Shown: one piece after another, positions 10,612-19,653 of the stretch
Position numbering within the stretch: the first letter of the stretch is position 1
How the letters are laid out: the number at the start of each line of letters is the position of its first letter
DNA from: Chrysophaeum taylorii
Taxonomy: Eukaryota > Sar > Pelagophyceae > Pelagomonadales > Pelagomonadaceae
DNA: 64,000 bases
Reading direction: 5' to 3'
NCBI GenBank assembly: GCA_029834535.1
Contig: JAQMWT010000390.1
Coordinates: 248,001 to 312,000, forward strand
Notes under the pieces: model-generated
The model's input: the letters and a program-made list of their open reading frames with translations, nothing else
Database searches by the model: none
What the model was told of the DNA's origin: nothing
Position numbers and translations under genes: made by a program

Positions 10612-11753
10612 ATGCCGCGGTGCGAGGCGTGTCGCAAGGAGGGTGCCAAGCAGCGCTGCACGAGGTGCGTCTCTCGTCCTGTGTGCATGCGATGGGCGTT
10701 AGGTGCGAGGCATGCTTTTTCTGCGATAAAGCATGCCAGCGGATGGGCTGGCGGCTTCACAAGCGCGTTTGTAATCTCATCAACAGCAGCGTGTATGAAA
10801 AAAGGTGGTCTCGGCCTCGAAATCGCACCGCAGGTACGGACGATCCTGAACTAAAACGGTTCGTGATGATCGAAGCTGCGATCGAGCGGACCTTGGCACG
10901 AGCATCGCGGCCCGAAGAAGCTCAGCCCGGGACGTCGTGCTACGTATGTCTGGATTCGGAGGGAACGATCGTTCGCGGTTGTGCTTGCCGGGGAGACAGC
11001 GCGGGCTTCGCGCACATCGATTGTCTCGCCGAACTTGCCGCGGCCAACGAGCCCACGAGCAAGGCCGTGTCGGAGCAGGAATTCATGTCGGCGGCCCTGC
11101 GGTGGCGCCAGTGTTCCGTTTGCAAACAGAGTTTTTCTTCTTTTGGGATACAGATCGAAATGGAGCGGCGAATATGGAGGCGATACCGTGCCTCGACGAA
11201 AATGTATCCGTGGCAAAATTATTACGCGCAGTACGCAATAGCTAACCTAAGAAAATTGCTACGCGAATACGACGAAATCGACGCCGACGAGCTTGTGAGG
11301 GCGCAGTTTCCGGAACGTTTGATCGACGACGATTCTTTCTCACCCTTATCACGCGGGATAATTGAACGAACGCAGTCTCTACCCGCGCCCGAGGCACTCG
11401 CTGCCCTCGAGATGGCTGCGACGCGAGCGGGAACAAACGCGGCTAGATACGCCTTGACGAGGTGGCGCATGGTTGAGATTTACACGTCAATCGGACGCCA
11501 CGATGAAGCTGTGACGACTGCCGCGGAAGTCACAAAATTATTGGAGCAGAAGTATGGCGCCGAGACTGACGTCTTTCTTGATTTCAAGGCATGCTATGGT
11601 GCTCTCCTTGCCACCAGCGGACGCGCCGACCAAGCCAGAACGATTTTGACGGAATCATTATCTGTTCAAACTCGCGTTCTCGGCCCCAACCACCCTACAA
11701 CGCAAAGGACAAAGTATCTTCTCGCGAAGACGACCCGGCGGCAAGAAAGATGA
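10612..11753 (+). CDS. MYND zinc finger - RING-type zinc finger - TPR protein (spliced)
   Basis: Two exons, 10612-10664 and 10703-11753, give 367 residues. The ATG is directly followed by a MYND finger (residues 4-41) of the C-x2-C, C-x2-C, C-x3-C, H-x3-C type, ending in FFCDKACQRMGW then HKRVC. The finger is complete only if the 38-nt intron is removed. Residues about 97-158 form a second Cys/His cluster (CYVC, CACR, HIDC, CSVC) resembling a RING-variant finger, which may make this an E3 ligase. The C-terminal third has kinesin-light-chain-like TPR repeats (tail AxxILTESLSVQTRVLGPNHP). MYND and TPR modules bind proteins; the substrate is unknown. It lies alone, transcribed towards the PAWM-repeat gene. 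Confidence 0.8.
10665..10702 (+). other. 38-nt GT-AG intron in the MYND finger
   Basis: Begins GTGCGT and ends GCGTTAG. Removal joins the two halves of the MYND finger in frame, making the CTRC-EACFFCDKAC run that the family requires. Unspliced, the two halves lie in different frames. The length equals that of the first intron at 45673-45710. Confidence 0.8.
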
Positions 11754-11823
11754 CTAACTTACTTTACTAACTCTACGTCTACTGGCGGCGGATTGATTGA
11801 TTGATCAATAATAATGCCTTTTC

Positions 11824-11830
11824 ATGGATG

Positions 11831-11864
<34 letters not shown>

Positions 11865-11866
11865 TC
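11824..11866 (+). repeat. 9-bp minisatellite (GGAGCCGCC)n
   Basis: About four tandem copies of a GGAGCCGCC-like unit in the 390-bp gap between the MYND gene and the PAWM-repeat gene, followed by a CTG trinucleotide run near 11910-11933. Confidence 0.7.
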
Positions 11867-12144
11867 CGTGGCAACCGCAATCTCCAAGTTGCTTTTTTTT
11901 CCCCAACCGGCCTGCTGCTGCTGCTGCTGCTGCGGATGCCCACGACGACGACGGCGGCGGCGGCTGCTGGTGCTGAAAAGGGAGTACGTGTGGTGCGTTG
12001 GTGTTGGCGCCGGTCGCCACAGCTGGCGATATATATCCCATGCGCGCACACTACTACTACTTACGTCTAGTCGAATTGTACGAAAAGACAGACCCCCCCC
12101 CACATCTCTGTGTCAACCACTCCGCACGGCTGGCGCTTACCCTT

Positions 12145-12954
12145 ATGAACGAACACAGGAGTCGCGACGATATGAGGTCTCGGTCTGAGGATTCTCGGAC
12201 TGAGTCTCGGCGCGCGCGGCACGAGGCAAGGAAGCTCGCGAAGCGCATGAAGAAGAAGAGGAAGAAGGAGCGGTCGATGTCGAGCGAGAAGAAGAAGAAG
12301 AAGAAGAAGGATAAGAAGCGGCGACGGCATCGATCATCGTCGCCCGAGTCATCCGAGCGAGAGCGCAAGTTGCGGAGGGAAGAACGGTCGCGGAAAACCG
12401 ACGAGGCGGCTTCCTCGATGGTGGGGCGCGGGAGAGGTGCGACGCTGCCGGCGTGGATGCAGCAGAACGGCGTCGGACGAGGGCGAGCGGCGACTACTCC
12501 GGCGTGGATGGCGCGCCAGGACAACGGGGTGGGACGGGGGCGAGCGAGCACGATGCCCGCGTGGATGTCAAGGCAGCAGGCGGAGCCGAGCCCGGCTCCA
12601 GGAAGCAGCCAGGCGGCTCCGGCTCGAGGAAGCAGCCAGGCGGCGCCGGCTCGAGGAAGCAGCCAGGCGGCGCCGGCTCCCCAGGTTGTCGCGGGGAGGG
12701 TCCCCCCTGCGGGACGAGGGCGCGGGCGGGCGAGCACGATGCCCGCGTGGATGACCAAGCAGCAAGATGACCCGAAAGTGGCAGCTGCCGTAACGGAACT
12801 ATTTGCATCTCTCGAGGGACCGCTCGCGGCGGCCAACGCGGCGCAGGACGCGTTTTCCGGAAGGCCCGTGGAAGAAGAGGAGGAGGACGCGGCGACGGCG
12901 CAGGCGCGCGCGGCGGCGTTGGCGATTCGGAAGAGATTAGGGTTAGAAAAATAA
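12145..12954 (+). CDS. basic, RS-like protein with four GRGRxxTxPAWM repeats
   Basis: 269 residues from the ATG at 12145; the frame is open further upstream but the first 49 codons look non-coding. The N-terminal third is very basic and rich in Arg, Ser, Lys and Glu, like the RS regions of splicing factors. Four copies of a short motif, GRGR-x(2)-T-x-PAWM, follow, three spaced 18-19 residues apart and one later, separated by a GSSQAAPA repeat. The C-terminus is an Ala/Glu-rich helix. This points to nuclear RNA processing, but no catalytic domain is present and I do not recognise the family. Its stop lies 7 bp from the stop of the convergent CS-domain gene. Confidence 0.65.
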   Translation: MNEHRSRDDMRSRSEDSRTESRRARHEARKLAKRMKKKRKKERSMSSEKKKKKKKDKKRRRHRSSSPESSERERKLRREERSRKTDEAASSMVGRGRGATLPAWMQQNGVGRGRAATTPAWMARQDNGVGRGRASTMPAWMSRQQAEPSPAPGSSQAAPARGSSQAAPARGSSQAAPAPQVVAGRVPPAGRGRGRASTMPAWMTKQQDDPKVAAAVTELFASLEGPLAAANAAQDAFSGRPVEEEEEDAATAQARAAALAIRKRLGLEK

Positions 12955-12961
12955 GAAGACG

Positions 12962-14431
12962 TCAGTCGTCCGCGCGGATGAGGGAGTGCCAGGGTTGCTG
13001 GGGGGTCGCTTTTTTGAGGGAAAGGACGACGGTGCCCTTCTTCTTGCGTTTGAAGGAGGACGCGTCGGGGTTGATGGGGTTGGCGAGTTTGGCGGTGAAG
13101 ACCTGGGTTCTCGACGTAACCGTGAGCTCGGTCTCGCCAAAAGTCGCTCGAATGTCGTTGTCTTCGAAATCAAGGTAGAGCTTGACGGTCGACTTTCCGG
13201 CGTTGTCAGAGTCCCAAGCGTAGTCGGTCAAAGGGGTGCGCCGGAGCGCCCTCGGGACCGGCGCGGCAGCGGTCTCGAGCTTGACGGGGGCCGTGCCGAG
13301 CATGCCGCCGGGGGGAAGTGGAAGCTCGGGGGGGGGGTCGTCGTCTAGAACTTGGACCACGGGCTCGTCGTCGTCGTCGTCGTCGTCGTCCGGGGGCTCT
13401 CTGCCGACGGAAGCACACCAGTCGAGGTGCTTTTGATCGTTGTTCCACCAGTCGAAAATCGTCTCCGGGTCCGAAGCCTCGGGCGTGTCGTCGAAAGCAT
13501 AGAGATCGCGCTCTCGCTGGATATACGAGAACATGTTCTGCGCCACGCCCGAGAGTATCGTCGGCAGACCGCGCTCCCCGTAGTCCATTTTAGCCATCAT
13601 CTCCGCCACAATTCTCGTAAGCATACCATCCTCTTCTTCGACAAACATCCCTCGTCGCGCCGCGTCATAATCAGGTACCTGGGCCTGAAGATCCGCGTCT
13701 TCGCGACAACTCGCTGCCTCGCCGTTTTTCTTAAAGTACTCGAGCTTGGTCGGAAGGTCGCCGTCGATAGAGACTTCTACGCGGCCCTTTCCAAAGCACC
13801 AGGTCGCCGTCGAGGAGGCCCAACGGAAATGTCGCTCGAAGGGCGCACAGCCCGCGCACTCGATTCGCAGTCTCGTCGAATCAACGTCGACAAAAACGTC
13901 GTCGCGCGTCGCAAACTTGGGCATTTCGACGAAAAGCGTCAGCTCGTCGTCCCACTCGGTACCCGGGAAATCCGCTGCCCTCAGCCCGCGCGTGCCATCG
14001 CGGAACAGCCGTTCCCACCGTTCCTCGCGCTTCTTGAAGATCTTGAAGCAAATTATGTCCAGTCTCTCCCACGCGACCGAGTCCATGTCCTGCGACGGGT
14101 CTATCTCGTAAGCGAAATCGCCGTCGATCACCGCGGGATACCCCTCGGTCTGGACCTTGATGTGCGCGGGCTCCGTCACCTCCACGTGCGTCTCCTCGAG
14201 GCTTCCCTGGAGCCAAACCACAACCGTCACCGACTGCTTGCTCTGCGTCCAAGCGTAGCAGTTGCTCAGCTGGGCCCGAGACACCGGCGTCCCCGCTTCA
14301 ACCAGCGACCGGAACTGCTCCCTTTCGTACTCCCGCACCTCCATGGGCTTGTCCCAGATCATGGCCATCGCCTCCTCGGCCGTTTTCGGCATCTTCGACG
14401 CGTAAAACTCCGACGACGACGACGACGACAT
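12962..14431 (-). CDS. protein with three CS (p23/NudC-like) domains
   Basis: 489 residues from the ATG at 14431 (MSSSSSSEFYASK). CS-like beta-sandwich segments lie at about 55-140 (YAWTQSKQSVTVVVWL), 160-245 (DDELTLFVEMPKF ... FGKGRVEVSI) and 400-483 (YAWDSDNAGKSTVKLYL ... TVVLSLKK). A poly-Asp linker and a Pro-rich hinge separate the last from the rest. CS domains occur in p23 and NudC co-chaperones and bind Hsp90 or dynein-complex clients, so a cytosolic co-chaperone is likely. Three CS-like copies in one chain is unusual. It is followed on the same strand by 14530-15444 upstream, with a 98-bp gap, and converges with the PAWM gene. Confidence 0.7.
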   Translation of the reverse strand: MSSSSSSEFYASKMPKTAEEAMAMIWDKPMEVREYEREQFRSLVEAGTPVSRAQLSNCYAWTQSKQSVTVVVWLQGSLEETHVEVTEPAHIKVQTEGYPAVIDGDFAYEIDPSQDMDSVAWERLDIICFKIFKKREERWERLFRDGTRGLRAADFPGTEWDDELTLFVEMPKFATRDDVFVDVDSTRLRIECAGCAPFERHFRWASSTATWCFGKGRVEVSIDGDLPTKLEYFKKNGEAASCREDADLQAQVPDYDAARRGMFVEEEDGMLTRIVAEMMAKMDYGERGLPTILSGVAQNMFSYIQRERDLYAFDDTPEASDPETIFDWWNNDQKHLDWCASVGREPPDDDDDDDDEPVVQVLDDDPPPELPLPPGGMLGTAPVKLETAAAPVPRALRRTPLTDYAWDSDNAGKSTVKLYLDFEDNDIRATFGETELTVTSRTQVFTAKLANPINPDASSFKRKKKGTVVLSLKKATPQQPWHSLIRADD

Positions 14432-14479
14432 GAGAAATGAAAACAACAACACGTGGGTGGGTGGGTATTTATTGGTGGG

Positions 14480-14510
<31 letters not shown>

Positions 14511-14519
14511 GTTTAGCCT
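14480..14519. repeat. (TTTAG)n pentanucleotide array
   Basis: About seven tandem TTTAG units between the RCCR-like gene's stop and the CS-domain gene's start, next to a GCGCTAGCGCTAGC palindrome. It lacks the GGG of telomeric TTTAGGG, so it is a microsatellite. Confidence 0.8.
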
Positions 14520-14529
14520 AGCGCTAGCG

Positions 14530-15444
14530 CTAGCTCCCCCCCCCCACGTAGGCCTCGTCGAGGGGCCCCGAGTCGAGGGCGGTGAGTTGGACGCCGTCGT
14601 CCCCGAAGCGGGCCTTCAGGACGTCCAAGAGCACGCCGTACATATTCTGCTTGGCCTTGGTGTCGAAGACATACTGAGTGTTGACGGGTGCCCCGGGCTT
14701 GTGGGCATGCTGGGGGTCGAGGTGCCAGGCGAGCCAGGCGTCCGCAGCCTTGGCTCTCGCGACGATAACGGCGGCGACGTTGAGGTCTGTCAGCGGCATC
14801 TCGACGTCGACGCAGCACGGGCCCCTCGTCAGAAGGTCCAAGTCCGAGGCAACCGAAAGTTTTGTGGCGCCCTCGAAGCTTTTGAGAATAGAATCGACGA
14901 GCTCGCGGTGCTCGGGAGTGTAGAATTTGGATTCCATAGACTTTCGCGCGCCGGAATACGCGAACGCGTCTCGGCCGAGTTCCTCGGGACCCGGGTAGGT
15001 CCCGTCTGGTCGCACCATCTCGTAGGCCCCGTAGGCGCGCGGTCGCCAATCGAGAAAGAGAGACATCGCCGAATCTTCGAGGACGACGCGACTCGCGAGG
15101 TGCGGCACGTCCGTGAGCGGTCCGTTGAAGACCGTGAGAGAGCAGAGGGCCTCGTCGACCGTCAAGGACGACAGCCACGCGACGTTGGGGGTCCCGGGGG
15201 CGTCGAACGCCTCGAGTTTTCCCCTTTTCCCTTCAACCTCACCGCTCCATCCGTCCTTTTCGGCGAGGAGTGGAATCGCTGCCCGGATCTTCGCGAGGGT
15301 CTCCGCCTGCGCCGCGGCAAACGTAACCCCAGCCGTCGCGGCCGTCGTCGCGCGGACCGCCACCGTCCTTTCATGGTGGTGGTGGTGGGTGACCACGAAT
15401 CCTTGTCCGTGGCGCACTGCTTGGAGCAGCAACAAGATCCACAT
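14530..15444 (-). CDS. red chlorophyll catabolite reductase-like protein, probably plastid-targeted
   Basis: 304 residues. It opens with a signal-peptide-like segment (MWILLLLQAV) followed by GQG-FVVTH; a Phe right after the likely cleavage site is the hallmark of bipartite targeting to secondary red plastids. The region at about 115-150 (TDVPHLASRVVLEDSAMSLF, then DWRPR) resembles the RCCR block in which a tDxPHfl segment precedes a slvlxlDlxPR strand. RCCR, of the ferredoxin-dependent bilin reductase family, reduces red chlorophyll catabolite. The family call rests on this limited match. It could be another plastid protein of similar fold. It is divergent from the giant glycan-modifying gene with a 171-bp shared upstream region. 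Confidence 0.45.
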   Translation of the reverse strand: MWILLLLQAVRHGQGFVVTHHHHHERTVAVRATTAATAGVTFAAAQAETLAKIRAAIPLLAEKDGWSGEVEGKRGKLEAFDAPGTPNVAWLSSLTVDEALCSLTVFNGPLTDVPHLASRVVLEDSAMSLFLDWRPRAYGAYEMVRPDGTYPGPEELGRDAFAYSGARKSMESKFYTPEHRELVDSILKSFEGATKLSVASDLDLLTRGPCCVDVEMPLTDLNVAAVIVARAKAADAWLAWHLDPQHAHKPGAPVNTQYVFDTKAKQNMYGVLLDVLKARFGDDGVQLTALDSGPLDEAYVGGGS

Positions 15445-15615
15445 CCTTCAATCAAAACCCTACCCAAAAAAAAGTGTGGGCAAATGTGTTTTTCTTCGTT
15501 CGGTTCGGTCGGAAAAAAAAAGTGTGTTGTTGATAAATTTATTTCGCGTGACAACCAACATGTCTAGAGTTCGGGAAGATTCCCTCCCTCCCTCCCAAAA
15601 GGGAGAAATTTTTGG
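15445..15615. promoter_or_regulatory. shared upstream region of two divergent genes
   Basis: 171 bp separate the two start codons, so both promoters must lie here or overlap the genes. It contains T- and A-rich runs (near 15462-15472 and 15512-15530) and a CCTCCC run just before the plus-strand ATG. No specific factor site is recognised. Confidence 0.4.
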
Positions 15616-18600
15616 ATGATGCTGCTTTGGCTTTGGCTTTGGTTGTGGTGGACGACGTGTTGTGAGGCTTTGACCGTCAAGGTGCTGACGCAGCGTCGCG
15701 TGGAGGGACTGCGTCGGGTCTTGGCGTCGCTGGAGCGGCCCTACGAGGGCCGCGTGGACGTGGAGATCCACGTCGACCAGGTCGAGCCCGAGGAAAAGTT
15801 GTTGTCCTTTTTAAGACAAAGAAGAAGCTCCAAGGTCGCGCGCCAGGAGCGGAAGGAGGTCATCGCCGTCGCGAAGGAGTGGTGCGGGCGGTGGGCGTTC
15901 GGGTGCCGCGTGATCAAAGCCCCGGAATGGCGCGGGGTGAGGGGTCAATGGCTCGCCTGTTCCGACCCTTCGGTTTTCGGAGAAGAGCTGTCGCGATTTT
16001 TAATCGTCGAGGACGACGTCGAGCTGAGCCCCGCGTGGTACGAGTTTTTGCGCAAGGCGAGGACCCTCAAGCGAACCGCGGGGGTGTCGCTCCAGAGGCA
16101 AAGGTACAAGCTCGACGAGTACGATGATTCCGGAAAACTTTCGAGGTTGAAGGTGAGGGACGAGGTGTACTTGTTCTCGCACGTCGGACCCTGGGCTTTT
16201 AGCCCCGAGCCGCGCGTCTGGTTGGGGTTTTTGGAGTGGTACCGGAACCTGAAGGACCCCGATTCCCCCTCGGCGTGGTCGTCGGGGGTCGACGGGCGAC
16301 CGTTGTCGCGAGCTCGGAAAGAAGAAGAAGAATCGTCGTCGTATAGGGAAAATTTGATCGCGCGGTGGTATCGCGAATCTCTGTTGTCGACGCGCGGGGA
16401 CGCCGTGAGGGTGATGCGGCCCGAGGCGATGTGGACCGCGCACTTTGATGCGTATATCGCGAAGCGGGGGCTCCGAGTCGTGCACGCGGCCGTCGACGGC
16501 AACAGAAAAGCGTTCGCTACCTCTTACAGATCGGACGGCGAGCACTACGTTTCGATAAACGCCCCCGACGCCGCGCTGGCAAGTATGGATGACTTTGAGA
16601 GGGTTGATTTCCAGTCAATACGGAGTCTGGGGGTGGACGGACGGAGTCTGTTGTTGTTGGACGCGTCTTGGTACGAAGAGGTCGGGGAAACGGCTCTGGG
16701 CGTTCAGGGGCTGGGGTTTGGATACGCGCCGCTCGCCGCGTACACCAGAGCGCAGGCGCTCTGCGTGTTGGAGGGCAAGAAGGTGGCGGTGTTGGGGGAT
16801 TCGATCGCCCGTTACTTTGCGTTCACCCTCAACTATTTCCTCAACACGGGCGAGATACCGCCCGAGTGGGACGTGGAGAACGACGACCTCAAGTGGGCGT
16901 ACGGCGTTCAAACGGACGCGAACGCGTGGGTCGGCGGGGACTATTACGACACGGGAACCACGTGGGACGGCGCCACCGACCGTTCCGACAGCGACATTCA
17001 CACCCAGAAAATCGACGCGTTTATCGAGGGGGTGAGCACCACCTTCTGGTTCATCCAAGACACGTGGTACGAGGGGATGCTGTCGTTGAACTCGAGCGAC
17101 TACGACGTCGTGGTCGCCAACTCGGGGTGGTGGGAACTCAAGGACTCAGCGGAGGACGGGACGGCGTGCGAGTCGGAGGGGCCCTTCTACGCGAACCAAG
17201 CCTGCCTGGACGGCTTCGAGGCCGACCTCGCCAATTTTGCCGAGCTTATGTTAAAAAATCGCTCCGTTGCGATCTGGCGGGCGACGAGCTGCTGCGGCGG
17301 CACCTTCTCCGACGCCTCGGAGGTCGAGAAGGGGGCGATCTCGGTGGCAGCGATGAACGTGGTGGCAGAGCGCGTCATGTTCGAGCGTGGAATCGAGTTT
17401 CTCGACGTCGAGCACCTCCTCTCGCCCCAGAATATAGGGGACGACGCCTCGGACGTCCAGCCGAACGACCGAACTGTCGACGGCGGACACCCGCGCGCCT
17501 ACGTGCAGTGGATCTGGGTGCAGCTCGTGCTCAACAAGGTGGCGCGGTCGCTGGGTCGCCTCGACGACTGCGGAGACGGCACGCCCGCTCCTTCGTTTTC
17601 CTCCACCTGCCTAAACGGCGTCCTCGATCCGACGACCGAGGCCGACGTCGACTGCGGCGGAACCTGCGAGACTCCGTGCGGTCTCGGGGCTTCGTGTGTT
17701 GAGGCCTCGGACTGCGCGACCTTATTCTGCGTCGACGGCGCGTGCTCCGCGCAGCCACCACCGGACGACGACGATGACGACGACGGTGATGACGGTGAAT
17801 CGTCGTCGTCGTCGTCGTCGTCGTCTTGCGATGAGGCGTACGGCGACTGCGACTCGAACGTCCGCGACCTCGGCACGTTTGTCCGAGGCAACGAGACCTT
17901 GACGTGCGTGGTTTCGGATTCGGACGGCGTCAGGTACGACGAGGCTCCGTTGGATGCTCGGTGCCCGACCCCCGGCCAGAGGATGCTCCTAGCGCTCCTG
18001 GTGGCCTGCGTCGGTGCGTTTTTAAGAAGAAGAAAATCTTCAGCCCTCCATCGAGAACAACAACAACAACAACAACAAGTCGAGGAAACAAAAAACTGTG
18101 ATCTCGAAGACGAGCTCTCGCGGGAGGCGATCCAGGTTCTCCAAGATATGGAACGGCGGGAAAAGAAACACGCCGCCGCCGCAGTCGCCGCCGAATCGTC
18201 TTTCATAACCACCACCACCACCGCCACCGCGTTTGCCGAAGAAGAAGAAGAAGAAGAAGAAGATAATCATCCGCAGCAGCCGCCGACGACAAAGCGGCCG
18301 CGGCGAGAGAAGGAAGGCCTGCGGTGGTGCTTCGTGCTTTCTTTCGTTTTGGGAACGTGCGTGCTGGGCGAATGGATGCCGGCTGGCTACCTCCCCGCGG
18401 GATCCCGCGTCCTCACAGAAAATCCTGACCTCTGGATCTTCATCATGCTGTGCACGGCGGCCCTCGCCCTCAAGCACGATCCGGGCGACCAAATTTTTTT
18501 ATCGCGCGCTCAAGCGAACGAATTCAAGGGCTGGATGCAGGTGGCCTTTGTTGCCTACCACTACACCAACGCCCAGGACCTCTACGTCCCGGTGCGATGG

Positions 18601-19653
18601 TTCGTCTCGGCCTACGTGTGGCTCACGGGTTTCGGAAACGGAGTCTATTTCTGGGAATCGGGAAACTTCACGTCGAAAAGATTCGCGCAACAGTTGTGGC
18701 GAATTAATTTCCTGTGTCTTCTGTTGTCGCTCGCGACCGGAACCCCGTGGATCGACTACTATTTCGTCGCCCTCGCGACCGTCCACTACGTCATCATCTT
18801 CCTCGCGCTCGGGATCGCGTCGCATTTTCCGCCGCACGAGAAAAAAATTGGGTTGGTCCTCGCGCTCGCGATCGTCGTCGCGCTCTGGGGCGAGGGCCAC
18901 CCCGACCACTTTGGCTCGGGTTCCGTGTTTTACCGCCTATTGTTCCAAAGGTGGCTCCGAAAAATATCCACTCATACGGAGAACTATTTCTGGACGAGAA
19001 CAAAAATGGACTACCTCTCGGCCTTTCACGGTCTCGTATGCGCGGCGTTTTACCCAAAATTCCGCGACGCCTGGCCCACGCTTCGAAAGCCGATCAAGGC
19101 CGCGGTTTCGGCGGCAGCATTCGCGCTCCTTGGCGTCGCGATCTTCGTGGCGACGCGCGCCCGGTACTGTTGTCGCGACGGCTTGGAGTACCGCCGCGTC
19201 CACGCCTACGTCGGCACCCTCTGGATCCCGGCCTACCTCGTCGCGCGCAACGCGACCCCCTATGTTGCGAGCCGCGTGGCCACGCCCCTCGCATGGATCG
19301 GTGCCCACTCCCTCGAATTCTACCTCCTCCAGTTCCACGTCTTCCTTACCCGCAAATCTCGACTCGTCCTCTACGTCATCCCCAAAGAAAATTTTGCCTA
19401 CACAAACATGCTGATCGTCGGGACGATCTACGTTTTTATCGTCATCACCGCCCTCAAAGTCACCACGCGCCTCCGCGCGGTAGCCTGGCAAGCGACCTCG
19501 CTCCAGGTCCTCACCTCGGCCGTCTGGCTCGTCGGTTTTTATGCCATTTTTGCCGTCTTCTTCCCCACCACATGCTCCCCGCGGTCCTGGGCCACCTGGG
19601 CGGCCTTTCTCCTCATCGCCTTGGCCGCCTTCACGTCCTGGGGGACCGGCTAG
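15616..19653 (+). CDS. glycosyltransferase - SGNH esterase - Cas1-type O-acyltransferase fusion
   Basis: 1345 residues, starting with a Trp/Leu signal anchor. Residues about 18-330 look like a GT-A glycosyltransferase (opening TVKVLTQRRVEGLRRVLASL, DxD-like LIVEDDVELS at 129-138). Residues about 385-645 form an SGNH/PC-esterase-like domain: LGDSIARYF (block I Ser), NSGWWE, and DGGHPRAYVQW for the catalytic Asp/His. Residues 664-712 are a Cys-rich module (TCLNGVLDPTTEADVDCGG type). After an acidic linker, residues about 900-1345 contain around ten hydrophobic segments with FKGWMQVAFVAYHYTN, the signature of the Cas1p/CASD1/RWA acyltransferase domain. CASD1 alone pairs SGNH and membrane domains to O-acetylate glycans. 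Here a glycosyltransferase is added, suggesting that one Golgi protein both extends and acylates a polysaccharide. Confidence 0.8.
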   Translation: MMLLWLWLWLWWTTCCEALTVKVLTQRRVEGLRRVLASLERPYEGRVDVEIHVDQVEPEEKLLSFLRQRRSSKVARQERKEVIAVAKEWCGRWAFGCRVIKAPEWRGVRGQWLACSDPSVFGEELSRFLIVEDDVELSPAWYEFLRKARTLKRTAGVSLQRQRYKLDEYDDSGKLSRLKVRDEVYLFSHVGPWAFSPEPRVWLGFLEWYRNLKDPDSPSAWSSGVDGRPLSRARKEEEESSSYRENLIARWYRESLLSTRGDAVRVMRPEAMWTAHFDAYIAKRGLRVVHAAVDGNRKAFATSYRSDGEHYVSINAPDAALASMDDFERVDFQSIRSLGVDGRSLLLLDASWYEEVGETALGVQGLGFGYAPLAAYTRAQALCVLEGKKVAVLGDSIARYFAFTLNYFLNTGEIPPEWDVENDDLKWAYGVQTDANAWVGGDYYDTGTTWDGATDRSDSDIHTQKIDAFIEGVSTTFWFIQDTWYEGMLSLNSSDYDVVVANSGWWELKDSAEDGTACESEGPFYANQACLDGFEADLANFAELMLKNRSVAIWRATSCCGGTFSDASEVEKGAISVAAMNVVAERVMFERGIEFLDVEHLLSPQNIGDDASDVQPNDRTVDGGHPRAYVQWIWVQLVLNKVARSLGRLDDCGDGTPAPSFSSTCLNGVLDPTTEADVDCGGTCETPCGLGASCVEASDCATLFCVDGACSAQPPPDDDDDDDGDDGESSSSSSSSSCDEAYGDCDSNVRDLGTFVRGNETLTCVVSDSDGVRYDEAPLDARCPTPGQRMLLALLVACVGAFLRRRKSSALHREQQQQQQQVEETKNCDLEDELSREAIQVLQDMERREKKHAAAAVAAESSFITTTTTATAFAEEEEEEEEDNHPQQPPTTKRPRREKEGLRWCFVLSFVLGTCVLGEWMPAGYLPAGSRVLTENPDLWIFIMLCTAALALKHDPGDQIFLSRAQANEFKGWMQVAFVAYHYTNAQDLYVPVRWFVSAYVWLTGFGNGVYFWESGNFTSKRFAQQLWRINFLCLLLSLATGTPWIDYYFVALATVHYVIIFLALGIASHFPPHEKKIGLVLALAIVVALWGEGHPDHFGSGSVFYRLLFQRWLRKISTHTENYFWTRTKMDYLSAFHGLVCAAFYPKFRDAWPTLRKPIKAAVSAAAFALLGVAIFVATRARYCCRDGLEYRRVHAYVGTLWIPAYLVARNATPYVASRVATPLAWIGAHSLEFYLLQFHVFLTRKSRLVLYVIPKENFAYTNMLIVGTIYVFIVITALKVTTRLRAVAWQATSLQVLTSAVWLVGFYAIFAVFFPTTCSPRSWATWAAFLLIALAAFTSWGTG

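Noticed and set aside
14480-14519. (TTTAG)n as a telomere-like repeat
   Set aside because: The unit lacks the GGG of plant/algal TTTAGGG telomere repeats and is only 40 bp long between two genes.
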